Shown here: positions 1 to 10,900 of the stretch, piece after piece
Layout of the letters: each line of letters begins with the position of its first letter
Numbering within the stretch: position 1 is the first letter of the stretch
Assembly (NCBI GenBank): GCA_963576785.1
Contig: OY756144.1
Coordinates: forward strand, 930,001 to 994,000
DNA length: 64,000 bases
Source: Chlorophyllum brunneum
Taxonomy: Eukaryota; Basidiomycota; Agaricomycetes; Agaricales; Agaricaceae
Reading direction: 5' to 3'
Position numbers and translations under genes: made by a program
The notes under the pieces: model-generated
Told to the model about the DNA's origin: nothing
The model's database searches: none
What the model saw: only the letters and a program-made list of their open reading frames with translations

Positions 1-1479
1 TTCTCAAACAATCATCCATCTGACCGTTTGGGATAGAATTTGCAACAGGTAGTGACCAAAGAATTCCAAGGAGCGAAAGTTATTGACTTTTCTTCGCTGC
101 AATACTTTATAGATCCAGTAACGACGGTAAGCTCAATGAGCTACGTACCAACACGCCCTGACACTTACCTTGTGGATATCAAGGGGATAATCGCACTGAT
201 GGTCCAGCTGTTTTTTGCTTGGAGAATCTACGTCCTCACAAGGAACGTGATAATGATATCAACCATCGTAGGACTCTCCCTTGCATCAGGAGGTAAAATT
301 TGTTCCTGGCTCCGCCACTTGCACTCATTGGTCCCAAGCGTGTGCCATCGCCAGCACATATGAAGTTATCATTATCCCAGATTTCATGAAGTTCCAGGAA
401 TTTAAGGTAAGCAATATCCATTGGCCCTGATATTCCACTCACGGGGTGTGAAGAGCGTCGTGATTATTTGGCTAGCTTGCGCAAGTGCCGCAGATATCAT
501 GATTACTTCAACCCTCGTGTGGTACTTGTGAGTATTCGACTTGCGCAAGATCTTTTAATACTCAGATTTTGACCAGGGTACGCTTGAAAATTACGGTGTA
601 GCACAATCTCTCAACTCTCATTCTAGCGGAGCCACAAAACCGGTCTCAGAAGTTCGGATATGATGGTTGACCGCATCATCAGAAGTGAGTGAACCTATCC
701 TTGTTCGAACCATGTAATGCATAATGATGCTTGCACAGTCACCATGCAGACAGGCCTCCTTACGTCGCTGGTGGCCATCATTGACTTGATCGTGTATCTC
801 ACAGACGTAAACAAATTTCATCTCTGATTGCCTAAATTTACGCTTACTCGTGCTTTTATAGCCCACTGGAGCGTGAGTGAGGCACCATAGATGAGATCCG
901 ACAACTAAATACCTGCCCACAGACACCTACTACTTAATTTCCCTCTCTGCAAGCTATATTCAAATTCCTTAATCAGTAGCCTCAATTCACGAGGGGGCTG
1001 GAGATACAACGAAACTTCTGTGGGCGGGCGTGAACGAACCTTCCGTGGGAACACCGGGGAATTTTCTCAAGATTTCGAAGGGATGCGGGGTGGTTGGAAA
1101 GGCGATAGTATGCCCTCGCCTCGGAGCCCCCTGGACAAGGTGACGGCACCTTTGTTCAGCCTGGTGCCTTATATTTGACGACCGTATCTTCCAGGCACAC
1201 AATTATATCGGTTCCTTACTCTCTGGCAATAAACCCAAGCCAGAAGTATTTGTCCATGTTGAGTCTCACGAAATGCGGGACGTTGTTTCCACATCCAAAA
1301 GCACCTCGATGAACCCAGCTCAAGACTCACACGCAAGTGACACCCAGACCACCAGAAACGGCAGTGTTGTCTTCGTTATACCCCCTGTTGAATACCCAAC
1401 CAAAGGCCAGACGAGAGAACCTAGCTTAACTTCACTGGGCGATAATTACTTACCCGATACCAAGACATCCCAAGTTTAG
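1..1479 (+). CDS. DUF6534-type multi-pass membrane protein, copy 1 (5' end outside window)
   Basis: I recognise the agaricomycete DUF6534 family of unknown function, which is predicted to have about seven membrane segments. Visible exons give a segment containing MVQLFFAWRIYVLTRN (about 195-290), then TYEVIIIPDF, a helix VVIIWLACASAADIMITS, HKTGLRSSDMMVDRII, MQTGLLTSLVAIIDLIVYL and FPLCKLYSNSLISSLNSR, the usual family order. An in-phase intron, GTGACG...CCAG, leads into the last exon with FVHVESHEMRD and a stop at 1477-1479. No disabling change was found once introns are removed, but the N-terminal exons lie upstream of the window and joins before about 170 are uncertain. Between 527 and 627 the frame is kept only if a single G at 577 is used as an exon. 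It is a direct-repeat paralogue of the gene at 5.3-7.0 kb. Confidence 0.8.
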
Positions 1480-2657
1480 GGTAATTTTTCGTTTGTATTA
1501 TTTTGTGGTTATTCAGTAACTTTGAGACATAATATACAATGTTCGCTGTAATATGTCTTTATAACGGTTGCATGATGCCAATTATGAACGGGTGAAACCT
1601 GGCGAGCGGATGCCGTTGGACCAGTGCCGAAGGGACAATTCGAGAGTTGCCCGGTAAGACCTTGTAGTACGGCAAAGAATACCCTTCAATGTCTCTTCCG
1701 CGCTAGGTTCAACGTATGTTACGCGATCGGCCCTCCATTTTCTCTGCGTGGTACCCGGATTCCTGAGCCTGGTCGAGCATGCCCGTGTTCTGAGAGATAT
1801 TATAATACGACTAAATGCCTGAGTACGTCAACGCGTAGTGACGAGCCTTTGCGATGGTGTCCTCTGGATTTACTGGATCTGAGGTCCCTTTGATTGCCCA
1901 GTCCCTTGTCCTAATCGTCTTGTGTCACCAGTAATGCTAGGGAGTTTTTTCATCCGGAAAACGGGATGCATCGACGGGTTGTCAATGTTCGTTTCGGCTG
2001 GAATAAACTCTTGGCAAGTACCCAGCATAAGTGTTGACAGGGTTCAACGTCATCCTCAAGCAAAATGGGGTCATGATCCGTCTACCCTCGGTCCTTCTCT
2101 TGAAACTCGAGGGAATCTTTGGAAAGAAGGAATCTGGGAACCCCGTGAGCATTTAGTGAGTAGTCCCGTTTAAAAACGCGGTCGACGTACGTTAAAAAGA
2201 CGGATAGTTCAGTCTCCAGTTGAACAATGATAATAAAGGAGGTCCTTGACATGAGGTCGTACGTTAGGTTATTTGTGGTCCAGGACCACGGAATTGAAAT
2301 CAATAGGTCTATCACCGGGTGTGCGTGGTAGATGCAGATTGGAATGCGGCAGCCACGAATGATGCGGCACGCCCAGGAGAAGAGAGGACTCCGTCGACCC
2401 CAGCAGTCGATAAAGGTGTTGCGCTTCAAAGTCATACCATGTGGGTTTGAGTGCCATGGGGTTCTTCAAGGCTAGTCGGGCGTACATTTGTCGAGTCGAG
2501 GCAATATCGTGAGAGACCCAAGCGGCGGCTCCCACAAATTAGCAGTCAGTGATACCCACATGTATTACTGGAAAATAAACGATGTAAATTGCACCCTTGA
2601 CAATGTAGCAGCCTAAGCGTAAGTGCGTACTGAACAGTGAACACATAAAAACATTAG
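1480..2657. other. Intergenic, no gene recognised
   Basis: Short open frames occur on both strands, the longest being 117 codons on the minus strand at 2082-2435. None shows family motifs, and none chains into neighbouring frames through plausible splice sites. It holds the 3' flank of the DUF6534 gene and the 3' flank of the minus-strand tRNA. Confidence 0.5.
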
Positions 2658-2776
2658 TGACGAGAGTGGGATTCGAACCCACGCCCCGGAGGACCAGATT
2701 CCTCGGAGAGGAAGATCTGAGCATCTACATGCCCTAGTCCTTAGTCTGGCGCCTTAGACCACTCGGCCATCTCGCC
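2658..2776 (-). tRNA. tRNA-Leu(AAG) with a 39-nt intron
   Basis: On the minus strand the 5' acceptor strand GGCGAGA pairs with TCTCGTC, with discriminator A at 2658. The TGGCCGAGTGG D-arm start, a long class II variable arm, and the T-arm GTGGGTTCGAATCCCAC are all visible. The anticodon stem CCAGA/TCTGG closes a loop CTAAGGA with anticodon AAG (CUU/CUC codons). A 39-nt insertion at 2700-2738 sits one base 3' of the anticodon, the normal place for a nuclear tRNA intron. The 3' half is 2658-2699 and the 5' half is 2739-2776. CCA is not encoded, as expected in eukaryotes. Confidence 0.93.
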
Positions 2777-2932
2777 CATGAAAGAAGACGGAGAGATGTT
2801 CATATATCCCAGTCAACAGGTAGTGGAAAGGTATTGCTTTCGGCCGCGCTACTTCATACATAATACAAAGGTAGTTCACCTTCATGATCACGTAAATGAT
2901 CCAGTTCGACCCTGAAGACCCTGAGGATTCAC

Positions 2933-4032
2933 TCACAACACAAAAGGTACTACGATCTTCCTCTCCTTGGGATAACTATCGCCGAATTTCCGTTTGTACC
3001 ATTGGTGCCCTTTGTAGGCACGGGGAAGCATCAAGGCGATTTCTACCAGGAAGAAGATCCATGGAGGCGAAAGATTCGGCGCAAAATTGGTGGCGGACTC
3101 CGTAACGATGTGTTTGGTCGTCGAGAAGAGGTGAAGCGGCGAGAGAATCGTCACGATGCTTGAAAAAGAAAGTGAGGATAATCTGAGAGGGGAGGGGCTG
3201 GCAGCGAGAGCAAACCCGAACCACTCAATCCACTCGCAAAAGTAGTTTGGGTAAGAAATATATTTATAGAGGAGCCCATAGGGAATAGCGTAGTGCTCCT
3301 CTTTGCGTTGCCCCGCCGTTTGTTCCCGACCCTTCCCCGCGGCATTCGCTTTGCGACGGATCTCTAGTAAGATTTCATCGTGGACAACGTTTCCAATGAA
3401 ACCGATGGCCCAGAGAACCAGGCCTAACTTGAATTCTACACGTTGAGTCGAATGGGGAGACTGGAACCACAGGATAGTGAAAGGGTTGGATAGGTAGGAT
3501 CCCATTAGAAAGCCATTGATGATGTTGAAGAGAATGCCAGACAAGCATACTATGAGGTGGTGCTTGGAACGCGAGGGAGTTCGAAGGGGCGAAATTATGG
3601 CTCGATTGGCATAATGGAAGAGAAAAAGTGTAGAAAGAATTCCTCTCGGGGACGTAATGCTCGGCAGTCCTGGATTCTGCTGGGACAGAGGAGCAGAGGT
3701 TAACGAGTATAAAAACGTTATTGGAGATACTATCTCCATCATCATCCATGCCTTTCGCCCTGATATCATCCACCTATTAGAAACTTTCTTTCGCTTAAGG
3801 TGCAGGTACCACATACCGTCGAACACTAATAGGCCGTCATTTTTCGGAGCGAAACGCCCAAATGGGGCGTTAATCACAAACAGGACCGGTGCTGTCCCGA
3901 GAGAGAGAAGTGTGAGCCACTTGCGAGCGACTGTGGGAGCGAAGTTGGCGTTAAAGAAGGTGCGGGGAAACCAGGACCAGACATACAGTTGAAAGCGTGG
4001 AAGGCGGGTCCACTTGCAAAGATATACGACAT
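2933..4032 (-). CDS. Steroid 5-alpha-reductase-like membrane enzyme (3-oxo-5-alpha-steroid 4-dehydrogenase C-terminal domain)
   Basis: The family comprises NADPH-dependent reductases of the ER membrane acting on steroids or polyprenols; the substrate here cannot be told. Near the N-terminus it has VINAPFGRFAPKNDGLL, then KAWMMMEIVSP. The C-terminal half carries the signature region HYAIPYGLLYKYISYPNYF, CEWIEWFGFALAAS and a terminus LMLPRAYKGHQWYKRKFGD...PKERKIVVPFVL. Several hydrophobic stretches fit a multi-pass protein. I start at the ATG at 4032 (peptide MSYIFASGPAFHAFN), because an intron with GTATGT...CCACAG then joins in phase to ARKWLTLLSLG. The same frame stays open up to 4153, but that extension looks unlike the family. 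A further 57-nt in-phase intron separates LLVFDG from RKAWMM. One more intron after ALAASPSPL is likely but unresolved. Confidence 0.8.
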
Positions 4033-5237
4033 CTTGCACGTTGGAGCACACCGTATGTTGAAACCCAATCCGAGATGTGGAAGTGTAGGGAATACGTGTC
4101 CACTCGAAGTGCAACCAGGATTTCGTGCTGACGTCAGTTATGTAAGCTGTCATATTTTAGGCACTTTAGAAATACTTATGTTCATGTAGTTTTCACCAGT
4201 TCGACGAATTATCAGGCTTAACCTACCGACTCGGTCAGAATTATCCAATAGACGCCCGCGAGTATAGGGTAGAATTTTACGCGATCGCCGTTGCTGGTGT
4301 TGCCATTGTCTCTATCCTGCCCGGGACGTCCCAACACCGAGGTGGCACTTCTTGTACAACAACCCGCATTATTCCTCGAGGTCTCGCACCCACACTTCGA
4401 GGCGCTGGTTTTGAGCCGCGTTGATTTCTCGGTTGCTGGGGGCGTCTCTCCTCTGGACAGCGCGGAGACGATTATCACCACTGCGTTCGTCCCGGATGCC
4501 GCTTTCACCCTGAATTTCATGTGACTCCGCGGATTTATGTCCCACTGCTGCGTAATCGAAGAAAAAAGCTCTGGTACACCGACGTCCGGAATGGTATCGC
4601 CATGGTTTACTCCGCCTTTGGTCCTCCAGCATTTTGCTGCTACTCCTGTGCAGAAAGCGACGGTTCTGGGTGTTGGTCATGAGAAAGTTACTTGACATAT
4701 TCAAGCACCCTACAACCGGATGTTGGAATCTGGGTGCAGTGTCACCTGTCCGCAACACGTTCGTCACGTCTCAAGGAAATATGTAAACACCTTGCTGGGG
4801 CCGTGATAATCTAAGAATTCTGTGGGTTTTAACTCCCAATTCTCCTCTATCCAATGACCCGCGTATTTAATACATATCAGATATGGCAACGGAGCAAACA
4901 AAATTCACAATGGCGACCTGGTTACAGACACGCTCCATCGGGCCCTTGCGAAAGCGAAACCATATTAGTATTTTTCTATCGCACGGCCCTCTTTGACCAT
5001 TATATGTCAGCAAATACATAGGTCCCATCTGGGTTAGCAAATTCCGAGATCGACGCTTGTACCCCTCGGTAGGATCAGGGGTAGATTCTAATTCAATTTT
5101 TCCTCCTTGACGAATACAAACGTGAACCGGATTTGATAAGTATCGTGGCGCATTTCGGGAGCTATGTAATTCACCCCACAGATTGGATATACCATGTTTG
5201 CAGTTGTACGTCACCTTCACTTTAGTTTTGACCCCGC
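4033..5237. other. Intergenic, no gene recognised
   Basis: Overlapping frames on both strands (for example 4291-4524 plus and 4369-4767 minus) lack recognisable domains. The stretch contains the upstream regions of two divergently oriented genes: the reductase on the minus strand and the second DUF6534 gene on the plus strand. Confidence 0.5.
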
Positions 5238-5245
5238 TATAAATA
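5238..5245 (+). promoter_or_regulatory. TATA-like box of the second DUF6534 gene
   Basis: TATAAATA lies 64 bp before the ATG at 5302 and only 19 bp before an in-frame ATG at 5257. The spacing favours 5302 as the translation start. Inference from sequence only. Confidence 0.5.
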
Positions 5246-5301
5246 AAACCATAGGTATGGAACGTTCAACACCTCTTGCCAGGCTTCCAATCCCCCTACC
5301 A

Positions 5302-6978
5302 ATGCCACAGGGGTCCGCTGAAATTGCGTACGTCTTTTCGTATCATCCACTCACCTCTTACGCTGATGATGAGGCCTCAGTCATGGGCCAATGCTCATTG
5401 GAACCATCCTCAACGTACTGCTCTTTGGGATTATGATATCACAGACGTACATGTATTTCAAGACCTATAAGAGGCAAGGCTACTTTTGTGGAACCCGCGA
5501 CGATTCGCTTACTCGCCACCTACTGAGCTTAGAGACCAGCAATGGATCAAATTATTTGTACGTTCGCCGTTCACTGCAAGTCCCCGTTCGTGGAATCGTA
5601 CTAACATGCCTTCTCTGAAGGTCACAGGAGTTTTCATCGCAGATACTGTCAACACTGTCTTCGACGTCATGTATATGTATGAATCTCTAATCAAACATTT
5701 TGGTAAGCTTCCTAAATAGATAAATACGTCATGCTATCGGGCTCATGGTGGACAAAGGCGACACCGCTTTCCTTACCAGAGCAAATTGGGGTACGTTTAC
5801 TTTTCCTAGTGTAATGTAGCGGCTCTGATTCTTCGCTTCAGAAACTGCATCAGGTTCAGCACCTATTTTTCTGCCAGGTACCCGTCCTAACAGATTACTA
5901 TTTCTCTGCACGTCTCTAGGTCCAACAACAACAGTTAGGTCCATCGCATACCGGTGTATTCTTCATGTGGCTGAAGATTCTGGGCCTAAAGGCTGTCATT
6001 CAACTGATGGTTCAATTGTTTTTCGCCTGGAGAATTCATGTTCTGACAAGAAATTGGGCGATGGTCACAATCGTGGTTTTGCTCTCCATCACCGGGGGAG
6101 GTATATCTTATTTCAACTCGTCGGCGCGTCAAGATTGATGCTGACTATCAGATCTAAGTCTGTGGTATTTTGACGACGTACGAGGTTACAAGAGTCCCAG
6201 AGTTCATTGAGTTCCAGGTCTTTCGTGTAAGACTCGAGATCGTCTTTGGTCCAACTGAACCGACTTAATGTGTTAACGTAGAGCGTTGTTATCGTTTGGC
6301 TCGTATGTGCAAGCATAGCCGATATCATAATCACATCAATCCTCGTCTGGTTCCTGTGCGTCTCAGTATAGTGTTTCGTTGTCAAGTCCTTTGCGCTGAT
6401 GCCAATTTTTTGTCCAGGGTATGTTTTTTCAGATGGCCGGCCACCGTTCTTTTTCCTCTCATCAACCACTGCATTTAGCGAAAACACAAAACTGGTTTCA
6501 AGGAGTTAGATATGGTTGTTGACCGCATTATTCGAGGTGCGTCAGATGACTGTTCGCTTCTCATTCCACCAACAGCTGACTCGCCATAGTTACAATACAG
6601 ACCGGACTGTTAGCTTCCATTGTTGCAATTGTGGATTTGGTGGTCTACCTAGCATCTGTAAGTAAATCAGTTTATGAAGTTCTTCTCGCTAACTCGTTTT
6701 TCCATTTAGCGCACAGGAACGTAAGTCCAATGATACCACTCGTGAAATTACTCCCTTAACCGACAGCACACTTCCGAAGCCATCTGATGTTTAATTTCCC
6801 TCTTTGCAAGCTGTATTCCAACTCTCTTCTCAATCACCTCAACTCACGGAAAGGCTGGAGACTTAACGACGCTCCATCACATCACAGCGGGGTAGCGCTA
6901 ACCGATATGATTATGTCCTCTTATGCCCACATGGAGACTTCTACACAGGGGAGGATAAAGGTTCAGGAAGAGTGTTAA
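5302..6978 (+). CDS. DUF6534-type multi-pass membrane protein, copy 2 (complete)
   Basis: This is a complete paralogue of the gene at 1-1479. Exons can be chained without a frame break: MPQGSAEIA joins to HGPMLIGTILNVLLFGIMIS, then KTYKR/DQQWIKLF through a GC-AG intron (5474-5532), VTGVFIADTVNTVFDVMYMY, a Gly-Asp-Thr exon, WLKILGLKAVIQLMVQLFF, AWRIHVLTRNWAMVTIVVLL, TYEVTRVPEFIEFQVFR, SVVIVWLVCASIADIIITS, RKHKTGFKELDMVVDRII, VTIQTGLLASIVAIVDLVVYL, a short RTGT exon and FNFPLCKLYSNSLLNHLNSR, ending at TAA 6976-6978. Gly-Pro-Met-Leu-Ile-Gly near the N-terminus and the conserved FFAWR motif support the family call. About ten introns of roughly 50-60 nt are needed, and one junction requires a 1-nt exon at 6418. 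Function is unknown for the family; a membrane location is likely. Confidence 0.85.
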
Positions 6979-7973
6979 TTACTATTGGATGATACCATAG
7001 GGCTGTAATATAGTAACGCAGGACTTCGATAAAGTGCGCAAGCGGTGCGTATTTTTGGTTATTTAATCAAGACGACATGGTCAATGGTCCTCACTCGCCA
7101 CTAACAGTCTTCTGCAACCAGAATTACTTCGGGATGGATGGAATTCTCGGGAGCGTTGCAGGCAGCGCTCACACACTTGGTCGGTCCTGCTTCGGAATTA
7201 TTAACGCGCCGCGCCCCGATCTGATACAGGATTTGGATGGAGTGCAGTGATGTCGTGGTGTTCTATTTAGTTTCCAGCGGATGCTCTCACAGCAACCGCG
7301 TTAGTGTGTGGCGTATCTAGCGGCTCTATGGGGGGACGGGCCTGACAGAAAGTAATGTGTAAATTTGGTCTCTGGGTGATTAGCAACCTCGATCCTAACT
7401 GGTGGGTTGGGAATTTGAATTCTAAATCGTGAGTCCGAATCATGAACTCGGTTGTCGAGAGGAGGTAAAACACAAAGTTTTTTGGAGTTCATTCACTTTT
7501 CGGGGATAGAGCATCCATCTGAATTGAGGCACGGCAATTGACACTCCCCAACTGGACTCCTGTTCTAAAAATAATTTTGAGAGGTGATTGGTCGTGGGAA
7601 ACACTAGGTCAGTCACTGTAAACGCGCGCCCAACGAAAAAGACTTCGACAGTGACCTAGGAGGATGGGTATGACGGATCCTCTAGTCCTCCGTGCCCTTC
7701 ATATTCTCCATCGGTCCTTGCTTTACGAGCCATGCACTCTTTTCGCTAATCAGCTTAGGTCGCTGTTTGAGAGCTATTTCGGGCACTTGGCTTTTCGCAC
7801 CCGTGACCGAGCCAGCCACGCAGTGGTTCAGATGCCGTCTCCGCGTAACCCGAAACAGTCATGAAAGCCGTGTGACTCGTAAAATATTCGATGACAGCTC
7901 AAGTTGGTCACCGGCGATTTTTTTGGTGACTAGATTCATCCTTCTGCTTTGAACAGAAACTTATCCTGGCTCA
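6979..7973. other. Intergenic, no gene recognised
   Basis: It lies between the stop of the second DUF6534 gene and the start of the first ABC transporter. Open frames such as 7692-7952 carry no recognisable motif; this is presumably the transporter promoter region. Confidence 0.5.
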
Positions 7974-10900
7974 ATGGATGTGTCTCTACGACGTCTTCTA
8001 GATCAACTACGGGGATTTATGTCAGTCAAAGCAGCAACGTTGCACAAACATCCATCGCTAATGTTTTTGACAGAAATAGTCACGATGCCATCTGGTTCCT
8101 GAGCTTACTTGCATCAGTGTCGTTTCTTGTCTTACTCGTCCAGAGTTACCGGGGGAACTTCAACCAAGCCGTGAAATCACACAGTGTTACCCATAGTAGT
8201 CCTGGAAGCTCCCAATCCACGAAGAGCCTTGTGGAATTCCATGGCGGTCGAGCTATCTTTTCATATCTGGTGTGCCGTATGATTGGGTGCATCTTGCTTT
8301 TCGCCGTCACTCTTTGCCTCAGCCTGAAGAATGATACTGGGTCGTTTCCCCGAGAATTTGTTTTTGGGATGCTTCCGTACTATGTGCGTCCCATCCTACT
8401 GTCATTACACTGGTTGTTGAAGCTTTCTGCTTAGTTCTATTGCGTGGCCCTGTCTTCCGCCTCAATTCTCCGAACTCGATGGCAAGATATCTTCAGCCAG
8501 CACTGCTCCACATTGCTCATCGCCTCCTTATTAATGGACATCTACCGTAATATCTGGCCTCTGGCTACTTATACCGAAGTCCCTGCCGACGTTCGTGACG
8601 GGCCATTCTTATGGGCCAGGCTGACCCTCCTTTTCGTGACTGGTGTTGTGATACCTCTCTTCTCGCCTCGGAAATACGTGCCCGTCAATCCTGCCGTTGG
8701 TTACGAATCCCGTACGCAACGTGATGAAAAGCTAATCCGTATGGGTTAGGAACCGACTGAGGAAGTTAACCCTGAACAAACCGCGTCTTTTTTTTCTTTG
8801 GTGGTTTACAGCTTCCTAGATCCTTTGTTCTTCCTCGCTGCTCGTCTGCCTCACCTTCCACACGACAAGTTATTCCCGCTCGCCGACTACGACCACTCCA
8901 AGAATACTACCAACAGAGCTTTCCCTGTGGGTCACGTTTTATGGCGATATGCGCGTTTATTTACGTGTTTTTCAGCATTTGGACGTTTTCCGTGGAGCGA
9001 AGAAGAGGCATATATTCTTCGGCCTCCTGAGAACATTTCGTAAGGTTGTTTTCTTCCCAACTATTCGTGTTCTCACTGGATCGGTCTCAGGGTATGAATA
9101 CGTCATCCTCACCGTGACTATAATCATCCAGGTCATCGCCAATCTTGCTTCACCCATAGGGATCAATATGATTCTTCAGTAAATATCCATTGTCCAGATG
9201 CAGACATAATAATCCAATTTGGAAACTACAGCTATCTCGAAACGGGGGGTCGCGACACGACGATTAGGCCCTGGTTCTGGATTTTGTGGCTGTTCATGGG
9301 TCCCATGGCCTTTTGTTTGGCCCAGCAGTGGTATATCTTCATCAACACGAGGCTACTTGTGCACGTTGAAGGACTGGTCACACAACTCGTCTTCGAACAC
9401 AGTTTGCGTATTCGTATAAAGGCCGAGCCCTCTGACGGACCTGATAAACAAAATGAGACCCCTGGCAAACGTCAGCCTAGAACACGTAATCTAATCGGGA
9501 AAATCAACAATCTCGTTACGACTGATCTGGCCAGCATTGGTGATGCCCGGGACCCCCTTGTGCTTGGTGAGTACTATTAGTTGATGGGATATCCAGTCTG
9601 ACAGTAACCTCAGCACTATACCACCCTTTGCAAATCATCGCTAGTACTGTGTTCTTGTATCAGGTTCTTGGACCTAGGTGTGTCTCCTTCATCTCTGGAA
9701 GGTACCGACTTTATGATAGTTCATGCCAGTTCGTTCGTCGGTCTTGCTGTCACCCTAATCATGGTACCAGTCCCAATTCTTATGGCTAAATTGATCCAGA
9801 AAGTCCAGATACAAAGGACTGAGATGGTAAGCATTCCATGTTTCAGGTAGTGTCTGTACTAACTTAGGTTCCTCGTCTGAAGAGTGATTCGAGGGTGCAG
9901 GCCGTAACCGAAAGTGAGCACTACTCGTACAGCGGTGTCAAGCAAGAGATAAATTATTTGGAATAGCATGTAACGTTCTGCGTATGGTCAAAATGTTTGG
10001 TTGGGAACAAGAAATGCACGACAGGATCGCCGCTCGCAGAGAAATTGAAGTCAAGTGGCTCTGGAAGCGTAGGGTCTACGACGTGATTATATCTCTGACA
10101 AAGTATGCTTTCTTTTGGCAATAGTAATCCACTCACTCAACAGTTGTTTTTTCAGTAACTTGATACCCGACATTACAATGATGGCTACGTATGCAGCATA
10201 TACTATCATCTGGAAGGAGGATCTGAGCGGTAATCCGGTCTTTATTGGGTGTCGTGCGCCATGCGCTGATCCACGCAATAGCTGCCAAAGTTTTCTCGAG
10301 CATGGCCGTGTTTAATCTTCTACGTCAATCCCTTCAGACGGCTTTCTCAATTATATCGATGTACGTCGAGGGTAAGAGATATTACCACTTGTTATTATTT
10401 GCATAAACTCATACATACTTCAGGGAAAGTGTCATCGGATCGTCTGACTAATTTCTTGCAAAACACTGAATTGCTCGATTTCCTCCGACCGCCCTCTGAC
10501 GACATCACGAACGACTTTGAGAACAGACCTCCACCCGGAACCATTGGGTTCTGTAATGCCAGCTTTGTGTGGTCCCGGGACGCCGCCAGCGATGCACAAG
10601 CATTCATACTTCGCATTGACGGCGAACTCCTGTTTAAGCAGGGCGAAATCAACCTCGTTATTGGGCCAACGTGGGTGTATACCATTCTTGTGTACCTGGA
10701 TGTATTAAAATCGCATCTGCAGTGGATCAGGGAAAACGTCACTGCTCATGGCGCTTCTCGGTGAAATGCACTTTGTGCCAATGCAGCCAGATTCATGGTA
10801 TGGCCTACCACGCGAGAAGGGGATTGCGTATGCCGCCCAGGAATCCTGGGTGCAAAATGACACTATTCGGGGAAATATCGTGTTCGGTGCACAGTATGAC

